The notes under the pieces are model-generated. The model ran no database searches. It was given only the letters and a program-made list of their open reading frames with translations, and was not told where the DNA came from. The position numbers and the translations under genes are program-made. A stretch of DNA of 64,000 nucleotides from Rhodococcus pseudokoreensis. Lineage in GTDB: Bacteria; Actinomycetota; Actinomycetes; Mycobacteriales; Mycobacteriaceae. The stretch lies in assembly GCF_017068395.1 (NCBI RefSeq), contig NZ_CP070619.1:3720001-3784000 (forward strand). The letters are read 5' to 3'. This document shows positions 18,180-27,506 of the stretch, one piece after another (position 1 is the stretch's first letter; every line of letters starts with the position of its first letter).

Positions 18180-18308
18180 GATAACCAGCGTAAAGCATCA
18201 AAACCGCAGGAGAAGAAGCAGACCAAAGGGAGGCGGGTAAAGGATTGTCCACGTAGTGTTTATTCGCACTGTCACGCGCGAGCATTCAACTCTTGCTGAG
18301 GGGATCAC

Positions 18309-19316
18309 ATGACGACTGGTGGATACGACCCTAACGACAAACCCGAAGGTGGTGACCAGGGCGGATACCCTCCGCGGGGCAATCCTCCACCGCCGCCCGG
18401 CGGATATCCGCCACCCCCGGGGAATTACCCGCCGCCGCCGCAGGGACCGCCGCCCGGCGGATATCCGCCACCGCCTCCCGGCGGAAACTATCCCCCTCCG
18501 CCCGGTGGAAACTACCCGCCGCCCCCCGGTAATTACCCACCGCCGCCGCAAGGACCCCCGCCCGGCGGTAATTACCCGCCGCCGCAGGGAAATTACCCGC
18601 CCCCTCCGCAGGGACCGCCGCCCGGCGGATATCCGCCGCCCCCGCCGATGTCGGATTACGGCGCCCCCGGGCAGACGCCGGGACAGTTCTCCGTGGGTGA
18701 CGCGATCGGCTACGGCTGGAACAAGTTCAAGGACAACGCGCTCATCTGGATCGGCATCCTGCTGATCGCCGCCGTCATCCAGGTGGTGCTGAACCTCATC
18801 TTCGGCGGCTTCAGCACGTCGTCCGACATGAGTGCGGCGTTCTCGGTGTGGCGCATCATCGGCACGATCGTCACCACCATCGTCGGCTACCTGATCAACG
18901 CGGCGCTCGTGCGCGGCGCACTGCACGAGGTCGACGGCAACAAGCCGGCGTTCGGATCGTTCTTCCAGTTCACCAACGTCGGGGCGATCATCATCGCCAG
19001 CGTCATCATCGGTGTCGCCACCACCATCGGTTTCGTCCTGCTCATCATCCCGGGTCTCATCGTGATCTTCCTGACCTGGTGGACGCTGCAGTTCGTCATC
19101 GATCAGAACGAGGACGCGATCACCGGCATCAAGTCGAGTTTCCGCACGATCTCGCAGAACGTCGGACCGGTGCTGCTGCTGGCCCTGGCCCTCGTCGGCA
19201 TCAACATCGTCGGTGCAATCCTCTGCGGCGTCGGACTTCTCGTCTCGATCCCGATCACGATCATCGCGTCGACCTACGCGTACCGCGTGCTCACCGGCCG
19301 TTACGTCGCGGCCTGA
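18309..19316 (+). CDS. integral membrane protein with a Pro/Gly/Tyr-rich N-terminal domain
   Basis: A 335-residue protein. Residues about 18-115 are a cytoplasm- or surface-exposed low-complexity domain of repeated GGYPPPP / GNYPPPPQG units. Residues about 125-335 hold about five membrane helices with a loop (ALIWIGILLIAAVIQVVL, WRIIGTIVTTIVGYLINAAL, VGAIIIASVIIGVATTIGFVLLI, and two more near the C-terminus). The membrane part resembles proteins of the DUF975-like / glycerophosphodiester phosphodiesterase membrane-domain type. Function is unknown. The repeats encode at least eight near-identical short segments, a likely site of length variation. Confidence 0.85.
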   Translation: MTTGGYDPNDKPEGGDQGGYPPRGNPPPPPGGYPPPPGNYPPPPQGPPPGGYPPPPPGGNYPPPPGGNYPPPPGNYPPPPQGPPPGGNYPPPQGNYPPPPQGPPPGGYPPPPPMSDYGAPGQTPGQFSVGDAIGYGWNKFKDNALIWIGILLIAAVIQVVLNLIFGGFSTSSDMSAAFSVWRIIGTIVTTIVGYLINAALVRGALHEVDGNKPAFGSFFQFTNVGAIIIASVIIGVATTIGFVLLIIPGLIVIFLTWWTLQFVIDQNEDAITGIKSSFRTISQNVGPVLLLALALVGINIVGAILCGVGLLVSIPITIIASTYAYRVLTGRYVAA

Positions 19317-19330
19317 CCGTTCGCTCCCCA

Positions 19331-19380
19331 CGGGTGAGCGTGCTCCCGCCCCTCGGGCCGGAAGCACGCTCACCCGTTTT
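19331..19380 (+). terminator. rho-independent terminator (GGGTGAGCGT-armed hairpin)
   Basis: A 14-bp perfect stem, CGGGTGAGCGTGCT (19331-19344) with its complement (19363-19376), and an 18-nt loop, followed by TTTT. It is a member of the hairpin family described under findings. Confidence 0.92.
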
Positions 19381-19460
19381 GCTACTCCCGTCACTCGAGT
19401 CACTCCCACCCCTTGCGTAAGGTGCTCAGGCGTCATCCGAGACGATTCGAGGGGGAACAC

Positions 19461-20129
19461 ATGACTACTGGCGGATTCGATCCCAACCAGGGACAGCAGC
19501 AGTTCGGCGGGCAACCGCACTACAACGGGGCGGGGCAGCAGTACGGGCAGCAGCAGTACGGGCAGCAGTTCGGCGCACCGCCGCAGTTCGATTCGGCGCC
19601 GCAGTTCGATTCGGCGCAGCAGTTCGACTCTGCACAGTTCGGCACCCAGCCGTTCGCGCAGCCCGACTTCGGGTTCAACCCGTCCCGGCCGGGCGAACTC
19701 CTTCCCCGACTGGGCGCGCGGGTGATCGACGGCCTGATCGTCGGCATCCCGACGGGCGTGGTCACCATCGTCATCTCGCTGGTGCTGGGCACCTTCCTGG
19801 GCAGTGTCCTGGGCGCGATCCTCACCGCGGCCGCCGCAGTGGGCTACTTCGTGTTCCTCGAGACGACGCGTGGCCAGACCGTCGGCAAGCAGGTTCTGGG
19901 TCTGCGAGTCGAGGGCCCGAACGGCGGACTGCCCACCCACCAGCAGTCGCTGACCAGGAACGGCTTCTACGTCGTCGCCGCGCTCGGCGGGTTCCCGTTC
20001 CTCGGGTTCCTGTTCGGACTGCTGGGTTTCGTCGCGGCGATCATCATCGCCGTGACGATCAACGGCAGCCCCACCAAGCAGGGCAAGCACGACGAACTGG
20101 CCGGTGGCACGCGCGTCGTCCAGGGGTAG
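19461..20129 (+). CDS. RDD family membrane protein with a Gln-rich N-terminus
   Basis: A 222-residue protein. The start ATG 19461 follows GAGGGGG. Residues about 8-75 are Gln/Phe/Gly-rich with repeated QQYGQQ and PQFDSA units. The RDD domain follows: RPGELLPRLGARVIDGLIVG (the RxxxxxxD signature), then about three membrane helices and the TRGQTVGKQVLGLRVEG motif. RDD proteins are poorly characterised; some act as cation antiporters. It opens with MTTGGFDPNQ, close to MTTGGYDPND of the gene at 18309, so the two share an N-terminal leader motif. Confidence 0.88.
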   Translation: MTTGGFDPNQGQQQFGGQPHYNGAGQQYGQQQYGQQFGAPPQFDSAPQFDSAQQFDSAQFGTQPFAQPDFGFNPSRPGELLPRLGARVIDGLIVGIPTGVVTIVISLVLGTFLGSVLGAILTAAAAVGYFVFLETTRGQTVGKQVLGLRVEGPNGGLPTHQQSLTRNGFYVVAALGGFPFLGFLFGLLGFVAAIIIAVTINGSPTKQGKHDELAGGTRVVQG

Positions 20130-20166
20130 GCCCGCGCACGACCCGTCCCGCGCACAACCCATCCCG

Positions 20167-20219
20167 CGGGTGAACGTACCTTTCAACGCCTCAGATCGGA
20201 CAAAAGGTACGTTCACCCG
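20167..20219. terminator. GGGTGAACGT-armed long hairpin
   Basis: A 17-bp perfect stem, CGGGTGAACGTACCTTT (20167-20183) with its complement (20203-20219), and a 19-nt loop, located after the RDD gene. A probable terminator and family member. Confidence 0.82.
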
Positions 20220-20263
20220 TTCCTGATTCGCGCCTCTCCACGTGCAAGTGCTTGGATTGCGGC

Positions 20264-20992
20264 GTGACAGCCTCAGATCAGCAGACCAAGCCAGACGACC
20301 ACGCGACGTTCGCGCACGTCAGCCGGGGGTACTACCCCACGTTCGTCGCCCTCTTCACCGCGACGCTGCTGATCTCGAATATCTGCGCGACGAAAGGCGT
20401 CGCATTCTTCGCCGACTCGTCGCTCACCGTCGGCCCGCTGCAGATCCTGCCGGTCATCACCGACGGCGGCTTCTTCCTGTTCCCGCTGGCCTACATCCTC
20501 GGCGACGTGCTCAGCGAGGTGTACGGATTCAAGTCGACGCGTCGCGCGATCTACCTGGGCTTCGGCGCCCTGATCCTCGCCGCGTTCTGCTTCTGGCTGC
20601 TCATCGAACTGCCGTCCGCCGACTTCTACGAGAACCAGGAAGCGCTGCGGTCCGTCGTCGGCGTCTACCCGCGGCTGCTGCTCGCCGGGCTGGCCGGGTA
20701 CTTCGTCGGGCAGATGCTGAACTCGGTGACGCTGGTCCTGATCAAGGAGCGGACCAAGGAGAAGCATCTGTGGGCGCGGCTCATCGGCTCCACCATCGTC
20801 GGTGAGTTCGCCGACACCCTGATCTTCTGCTCCATCGCCGCCGGCGCGATCGGTATCAGCACGTGGAGCGATTTCGTCAACTACGTGATCGTCGGCTTCC
20901 TGTGGAAGACGCTGGTGGAGGTGCTGGTCATGCCGATCACGTACCGCGTCATCGCGTACGTGAAGAAGCGCGAACCCACCTACCAGCTCTGA
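20264..20992 (+). CDS. queuosine precursor transporter (YhhQ / VUT family)
   Basis: A 242-residue inner-membrane transporter for queuosine precursors (preQ0, preQ1 or queuine). Family segments include LISNICATKGVAFF, YILGDVLSEVYGFKSTRRAIYLGF, and VGEFADTLIFCSIAAGAIG near the C-terminus, within about six helices. The GTG at 20264 is preferred to the TTG at 20252. It converges with tgt, whose product inserts queuosine-type bases, and lies near gluQ, whose product acts on queuosine-bearing tRNA-Asp. Together these indicate queuosine salvage. Confidence 0.92.
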   Translation: MTASDQQTKPDDHATFAHVSRGYYPTFVALFTATLLISNICATKGVAFFADSSLTVGPLQILPVITDGGFFLFPLAYILGDVLSEVYGFKSTRRAIYLGFGALILAAFCFWLLIELPSADFYENQEALRSVVGVYPRLLLAGLAGYFVGQMLNSVTLVLIKERTKEKHLWARLIGSTIVGEFADTLIFCSIAAGAIGISTWSDFVNYVIVGFLWKTLVEVLVMPITYRVIAYVKKREPTYQL

Positions 20993-20999
20993 CCCCCAG

Positions 21000-22292
<1,293 letters not shown>

Positions 22293-22386
22293 TCACGCGC
22301 GACATTTCGGGCGACACATCACTACTTCGTTCGAAAGTGGGTACAGAGAGTGAGACGATCCCATCCCCTCGACCGGAGGAACCGCC

Positions 22387-24270
22387 ATGAGCGACGAGAA
22401 GACCGGCCATCGGATCGACAGGCGAACGTTTCTCTCGGGTGCCGCGGTCGCGGGCGGGGTGACCGTGATGTCGGGTCTGTTCGACCGTCGGGCGGACGCG
22501 TCGCAGAAGCCGCTGAGCCGTCAGCGCGGCAATTACGTGCAGCCCAACATCGTGTTCATCGTCGTCGACGAGATGCGGTTTCCCCAGGTCTTTCCGGCCG
22601 GGATCACCACTCCCGATCAGTTTCTGCAGCGGTTCATGCCCAACCTCTACAAGTTGTGGGCGCCTGGGGTGAAGTTCACGCAGCACTACACGGCCGGGGT
22701 GGCGTGCAGCCCCGGCCGTGCGTGTTTCGTCACCGGGCTGTACCCGCTGCAGAACTGGATGCTGCAGACCCGGACCGGTAATCGGGCGTCGCCCGTCCCG
22801 TCCCCGGCGATGGGACGGGAGTTCCCGACGTACGGCAAACTGCTGCGGCAGGCGGGGTACGTCACCCCGTACGTCGGGAAGTGGCATCTGTCGCCGTCCC
22901 CCGACGAGGATTCGGGGCTCGCCCCCGGCTACCTCGAGGAGTACGGGTTCGACGGACTGACGATGCCCGACATCATCGGATTGAACGGTGAGGGCTTCGA
23001 ATTCGACGGGCACATCGCCGACCAGGCCGCGGCGTGGTTGTCGACGCGCAAACCCTCCGACGGCCCGTTCTGCCTGACGGCGAGCTTCGTCAACCCGCAC
23101 GACCAGCAGTTCTTCTGGGCCGGAACGGAAGCGAAACGCTACCAGTCGCTGTACGCGAACAACGTTCCCCCGCTCAGCCCCGCCCGGTCGTGGTCGGTGA
23201 CCACCGGTGAGAGCGACCCGCCGCGGCTGGGCTACCCGTCCGTGCCGCCCAACTGGGAACCCGAGAAGGCACTGCAGTCGAAACCGAGCACCCAGGTGTT
23301 CGCGCGGGAGTTCCAGGCGCTGGTGTGGGGCGGCGTCACCGACGACGTCCAGAACCTGTCGAACTACTACCTGCAGCCGTACGGTCAGGGCACCGATCCC
23401 GACCGGCACATCGCGTTCGCGCCGTACACGTATTGGGAACGGGCACTGGACAGTTACACCAATGTGCTGTCGATGGTCGATCACCACATCGGCACGGTGA
23501 TCGACTCGCTGCCGGAAGACGTCGCGGCGAACACCGTCTTCGTCATGACGTCCGATCACGGCGAATACGCGGGGGCGCACGGCTTCGTCGCCGGCAAACT
23601 GTCCACCGCCTACGACGAGGCGTTCCACATCCCGCTGATCGTCGCCGACCCCACCGGGCGGTTCACCGGCGACACCGACACCCCACGCGGGCAGCTCACG
23701 TCGAGTGTCGACGTGGTGCCGCTGCTCGCGACGCTCGGCCACGGCGACCGGAACTGGATGTCCGGGGACCTGTTCGCCACGTACGCCGAACGCGCCGACC
23801 TGATGCCGCTGCTGCGGAGCAACGCCGCCGCGGGTCGCGACCACGTGGTGCTCGCCACCAACGAGCATGCACCGCAGGGGATCAACTGGAACAACTCCCC
23901 CACCCACATCTACGTTCTGCGCACTCCGGAGGCGAAGGTCGCGGTGTACTCGAAGTGGCTGGGACCCACCGCCTATGTCGATCCCGCGTCGTTCCAGTAC
24001 GAGTTCTACGACTACGCCACCGACCGCGGTCGGGCGGAACTCGACAACACCTTCGATCACGACCCGCGCGGTCCCGCGATGGCCGCCCAGCTGATGACCC
24101 AATATCTGCCGACTCAGCTCGCCGCGCCGCTGCCCCCGGCGTTCGCTCAGCAGAGCGCCGACGCGATGGCCCGGTACCTCACCTACATCCAGGTGATCAA
24201 CCGGTACACACCCGGCGAGATCGACCGCGAGGGCATCGCCAAGTTGACCGCGTTCGGGGAGGTGTTCTGA
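22387..24270 (+). CDS. Tat-exported sulfatase
   Basis: A type I sulfatase, hydrolysing sulfate or possibly phosphonate monoesters, 627 residues. The N-terminus carries a twin-arginine signal (DRRTFLSGAAVAGGV). The formylglycine motif C-x-P-x-R is C107-S-P-G-R111 in GVACSPGRACF. Metal ligands show in NIVFIVVDEMR (D61, with Glu at the usual second Asp) and TSDHGEYAG. Activity would require a formylglycine-generating enzyme encoded elsewhere. The C-terminal 130 residues form the small subdomain. A secreted protein of unknown function begins 5 bp after the stop, so the two form an operon. Confidence 0.92.
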   Translation: MSDEKTGHRIDRRTFLSGAAVAGGVTVMSGLFDRRADASQKPLSRQRGNYVQPNIVFIVVDEMRFPQVFPAGITTPDQFLQRFMPNLYKLWAPGVKFTQHYTAGVACSPGRACFVTGLYPLQNWMLQTRTGNRASPVPSPAMGREFPTYGKLLRQAGYVTPYVGKWHLSPSPDEDSGLAPGYLEEYGFDGLTMPDIIGLNGEGFEFDGHIADQAAAWLSTRKPSDGPFCLTASFVNPHDQQFFWAGTEAKRYQSLYANNVPPLSPARSWSVTTGESDPPRLGYPSVPPNWEPEKALQSKPSTQVFAREFQALVWGGVTDDVQNLSNYYLQPYGQGTDPDRHIAFAPYTYWERALDSYTNVLSMVDHHIGTVIDSLPEDVAANTVFVMTSDHGEYAGAHGFVAGKLSTAYDEAFHIPLIVADPTGRFTGDTDTPRGQLTSSVDVVPLLATLGHGDRNWMSGDLFATYAERADLMPLLRSNAAAGRDHVVLATNEHAPQGINWNNSPTHIYVLRTPEAKVAVYSKWLGPTAYVDPASFQYEFYDYATDRGRAELDNTFDHDPRGPAMAAQLMTQYLPTQLAAPLPPAFAQQSADAMARYLTYIQVINRYTPGEIDREGIAKLTAFGEVF

Positions 24271-24275
24271 CCGCC

Positions 24276-25517
24276 ATGGCCGGGAAAATCGTTGCTGCCG
24301 TGCTGGTTCTGCTGCTGTGGTGCGGCGGGGCGTCCCTCGCCTCCGCGGCCCCGCCGCCGACGGCGCAGTGTGCGTGGCAGTTCATGTCCAACTCGACGGT
24401 GCTCAATGTCGCGTTCCCCGACGCCAACGCGACGTACTGGGTTCTGCCCTACGCGTTGGCGTCCGGCGACACCATCGAACTGAGCGGCACCTACCCGGCC
24501 GCCCGCTACTTCTCGCTCAACACGTACGGCACCAACTTCGACACCGTCGACACGTTGCGCGACAACCAGATCGGGCCCGACCCCGGCAGTGGCAACCCGT
24601 TCGCCGACGCCGCAGCCGGATCCCTGCCTCCCGCGCAGAAGCGCTGGCACGCCACGGTCGTGACCGGTCCGGCCGATCACTCGCGCAACCAGATTCAGGC
24701 CCTCCCCACCGGGGCCGGCGCGCAGTCGGTGCCCGTCGGCTTCCTCATCATCCGGGTGTACGTGCCCGACGACCCGGCATCACCGTCGGGCGGCGTCCCA
24801 CTGCCCGACGTGACGCTGACGTCCGCGGGCCGAACGTCGCAGGTGCCGACGTGCGGATCCGAATTCGACCCCTCCGCCTACGACAACGGCCCGCTCGGAC
24901 AGGTCGCGGAGGCCGCGTTCGATCAGGTCATCGCCGGCGCCGCGTCCGGCGCGTTCCCCGGCAACGTGCCCGAGGCGACGTTCGTGAACCCCGCGAGCAC
25001 GTCCGGCCTGTTCCCGAACGGCGACAACAAATACGTCGGAGCCGGACTGACGTATCAGCCGGGACGCATCGTCGTCGTGCAAGGCCGGGCGCCCACGTTC
25101 CCCGACACCCGTGCGGGACAACCCGTCACGACGCCCGGCAGCCAGGTGCGGTACTGGTCGATGTGCCAGAACGATCAGCTGACGCCGTACCCGGTCGTCG
25201 CGTGCGCAGCCGACTTCCAGACCCGCACCGACAGCGACGGCAACTACACGTACGTCGTCGCCGCACCGCAGGACGTACCCGCCCGCGCCGCATCCGACCC
25301 GACCGTCACCGTCATCCCCTGGGGCTCCACCGACGTCGCGAAGAAGGTGCTCTTCCTGCGGTACATGCTGCCGTCCGACGCCTTCTACCCACAGTCGGTG
25401 CAGGCGTCGCAGAACAATCACACCGACCCCGCCACCACGATGGGTCCGTACTACCCGCGCTCCGCCTACTGCGACACCGCCACCTTCGAGGCAGGGGGAA
25501 GCACTGCGTGCCTGTGA
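24276..25517 (+). CDS. secreted protein of unknown function, co-transcribed with a sulfatase
   Basis: I do not recognise the family with certainty. It has 413 residues from ATG 24276, with a Sec signal ending near ASA-A (residues 23-25). The mature protein is rich in Tyr, Asn, Pro and Asp, with four or more cysteines (QCAW, PTCGS, MCQND, VACAADF, and a C-terminal AYCDTA...STACL), typical of an exported disulfide-bonded beta-rich protein. There are no membrane segments. Directly downstream of the sulfatase gene (5 bp), it may be a substrate-binding or partner protein; that is inference. The stop lies inside the arm of a GTGAGT hairpin. Confidence 0.8.
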   Translation: MAGKIVAAVLVLLLWCGGASLASAAPPPTAQCAWQFMSNSTVLNVAFPDANATYWVLPYALASGDTIELSGTYPAARYFSLNTYGTNFDTVDTLRDNQIGPDPGSGNPFADAAAGSLPPAQKRWHATVVTGPADHSRNQIQALPTGAGAQSVPVGFLIIRVYVPDDPASPSGGVPLPDVTLTSAGRTSQVPTCGSEFDPSAYDNGPLGQVAEAAFDQVIAGAASGAFPGNVPEATFVNPASTSGLFPNGDNKYVGAGLTYQPGRIVVVQGRAPTFPDTRAGQPVTTPGSQVRYWSMCQNDQLTPYPVVACAADFQTRTDSDGNYTYVVAAPQDVPARAASDPTVTVIPWGSTDVAKKVLFLRYMLPSDAFYPQSVQASQNNHTDPATTMGPYYPRSAYCDTATFEAGGSTACL

Positions 25518-25553
25518 GTACTTGTTAACGTCCCGCGGTTAACAAGTACTCAC
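25514..25553. terminator. GTGAGT-armed hairpin
   Basis: A perfect 16-bp stem, GTGAGTACTTGTTAAC (25514-25529) with its complement (25538-25553), and an 8-nt loop. It overlaps the stop codon of the plus-strand gene (25515-25517) and ends 7 bp before the convergent ABC gene. Confidence 0.88.
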
Positions 25554-25559
25554 GGGTGG

Positions 25560-27506
25560 CTACGCACTGACGAACTGGCTGTTGTACAGGCGGTAGTACG
25601 CGCCGCGGGTGAGGAGCAGGTCCTCGTGGCTGCCCTGCTCGACGATGCGACCGTCCTCCATGACGACGATGAGGTCGGCGTCGCGGATGGTCGACAGCCG
25701 GTGTGCGATCACGAAACTCGTGCGATCGCTGCGCAGGACTGCCGTCGCGTGCTGGACGAGCAGTTCGGTGCGGGTGTCGACGGAACTGGTTGCCTCGTCG
25801 AGGATCAGGATCGACGGTTGCGAGATGAACGCGCGGGCGATGGTGATCAACTGCTTCTCACCGGCGCTGATGTTGCTGCCTTCTTCGTCGATAACGGTGT
25901 CGTAGCCGTCGGGCAGCGAGTGGACGAACCGGTCCACGTAGCTGATCCGTGCGGCCGCCTGAATTTCTTCCTCGGTGGCGTCGGGACGTCCGTACGCGAT
26001 GTTGTCGCGGATGGTGCCGCCGAACAGCCACGCGTCCTGCAGCACCATGCCGATGCGGGACCGCAGGTCGTCGCGCGTCATTGCGGCGATGTCGACGCCG
26101 TCGAGGAGGATGCTGCCCCCGTCGAGTTCGTAGAACCGCAGGATGAGGTTGACGAGGGTGGTCTTGCCTGCGCCGGTGGGTCCGACGATGGCGACCATCT
26201 GCCCGGGTTCGGCGACCAGCGACAGGTTCTCGATCAGCGGCTTGTCGGGTGAGTAGCCGAACGAGACGTCCGAGAACTCGACCCGGCCCGCGACTTCGGC
26301 CGGATTGGGTGCGTCGGCCGGGTCCGGGTCTTCCTCGTCCTCGTCGAGGATCGCGAACACCCGCTCGGCGGACGCCACACCGGACTGCATGAGGTTGACC
26401 ATGGCCCCGATCTGGGTGAGGGGCTGGGTGAACTGGCGCGAGTACTGGATGAAGGCCTGCACGTCGCCGAGGCTCATGGTGCCGGACGCCACCCGCATGC
26501 CGCCGAGTACGGCGATGGCCACGAAGTTGAGGTTTCCGAGGAACATGATCGCGGGCATGATCAGGCCCGAGATGAACTGGGCCCGGTAGCTGGCCTGGTA
26601 GAGCGCCTCGTTCTGCTCCTCGAACCGTGCCTCCACCTCGCGGCCGCGGCCGAACACGGTGACCAGTTCGTGGCCCGTGTACGCCTCCTCCACGTGCGAG
26701 TTGAGCTCTCCCGTCGACTTCCACTGCGACACGAAGTGGGTCTTGGACCGTTTCGCGATCTGCGCCGTCACCAGGATCGACAGCGGCACCGTCAGCACGG
26801 CGATCAGCGCGAGCAGCGGCGAGATGACGATCATCATCACGAGGATGCCGATCACCGTCATCGCCGACACGATCAGCTGACTCATCGTCTGCTGTAACGA
26901 CTGCGAGACGTTGTCGATATCGTTGGTGACCCGGCTGAGCAGGTCGCCGCGGGAGTGGGAGTCGAAGTACCGCAGCGGAAGCCGGTGGATCTTCCGTTCG
27001 ACCTCGGCGCGCAGGTTCTTCACGACGCCCTGCACGATGATGTTCAGCAGGAAACCCGACAGCCACATGAACACCGACGACCCCAGGTACAGGGCCAGCA
27101 CAATCGCCAGCACCCGGCCGAGGGCGGTGAAGTCGATACCGACTCCGGGGACGACGGCCATGCCGGACACCATGTCGGCGAACGTGTTCTGACCGTCGGC
27201 CCGCAGCGCGGCGACGGCCTGATCCTTCGACATTCCGGCCGGCAACTGCGCGCCGATGATGCCGTCGAAGATCAGGTTCGTGCCCTGACCGAGCATGCGC
27301 GGCGCGATCGACGTGAGCACCACCGACACGGCGGCGACGAGGAAAACGATGCCGACGGCGATGCGGTGGGGACGCAGCCGCCGCAGCAGCCGCTTGGTGG
27401 ACGGCCACAGATCGTGCGGCTTGGATCCCGGTGCTCCCGGAGCGACCGGTCCCGGAATACGCGGGCCGACGGGCCTTTCGGTGGTGGTGGTTGCGCGATC
27501 GCTCAT
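25560..27506 (-). CDS. ABC exporter half-transporter with catalytic Walker B and H-loop
   Basis: A fused membrane domain / ATPase of about 648 residues. Residues 1-50 are a Pro/Arg-rich cytoplasmic extension. Six helices lie at about 60-370, and the ATPase domain at about 400-640. It has Walker A GPTGAGKTT, Walker B LILDEATSSVD with the catalytic Glu, and H-loop AHRLSTI. Its signature, however, is ISAGEKQ rather than LSGGQ. The start ATG overlaps the stop of the upstream ABC gene (ATGA), so the two are translated together and probably form a heterodimer. Likely a lipid, peptide or drug exporter. Confidence 0.93.
   Translation of the reverse strand: MSDRATTTTERPVGPRIPGPVAPGAPGSKPHDLWPSTKRLLRRLRPHRIAVGIVFLVAAVSVVLTSIAPRMLGQGTNLIFDGIIGAQLPAGMSKDQAVAALRADGQNTFADMVSGMAVVPGVGIDFTALGRVLAIVLALYLGSSVFMWLSGFLLNIIVQGVVKNLRAEVERKIHRLPLRYFDSHSRGDLLSRVTNDIDNVSQSLQQTMSQLIVSAMTVIGILVMMIVISPLLALIAVLTVPLSILVTAQIAKRSKTHFVSQWKSTGELNSHVEEAYTGHELVTVFGRGREVEARFEEQNEALYQASYRAQFISGLIMPAIMFLGNLNFVAIAVLGGMRVASGTMSLGDVQAFIQYSRQFTQPLTQIGAMVNLMQSGVASAERVFAILDEDEEDPDPADAPNPAEVAGRVEFSDVSFGYSPDKPLIENLSLVAEPGQMVAIVGPTGAGKTTLVNLILRFYELDGGSILLDGVDIAAMTRDDLRSRIGMVLQDAWLFGGTIRDNIAYGRPDATEEEIQAAARISYVDRFVHSLPDGYDTVIDEEGSNISAGEKQLITIARAFISQPSILILDEATSSVDTRTELLVQHATAVLRSDRTSFVIAHRLSTIRDADLIVVMEDGRIVEQGSHEDLLLTRGAYYRLYNSQFVSA

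Noticed and set aside
18360..18650. Regular short repeats that might suggest a CRISPR array
   Set aside because: They are in-frame codons for GGYPPPP-type protein repeats with no unique spacers and no cas genes nearby.
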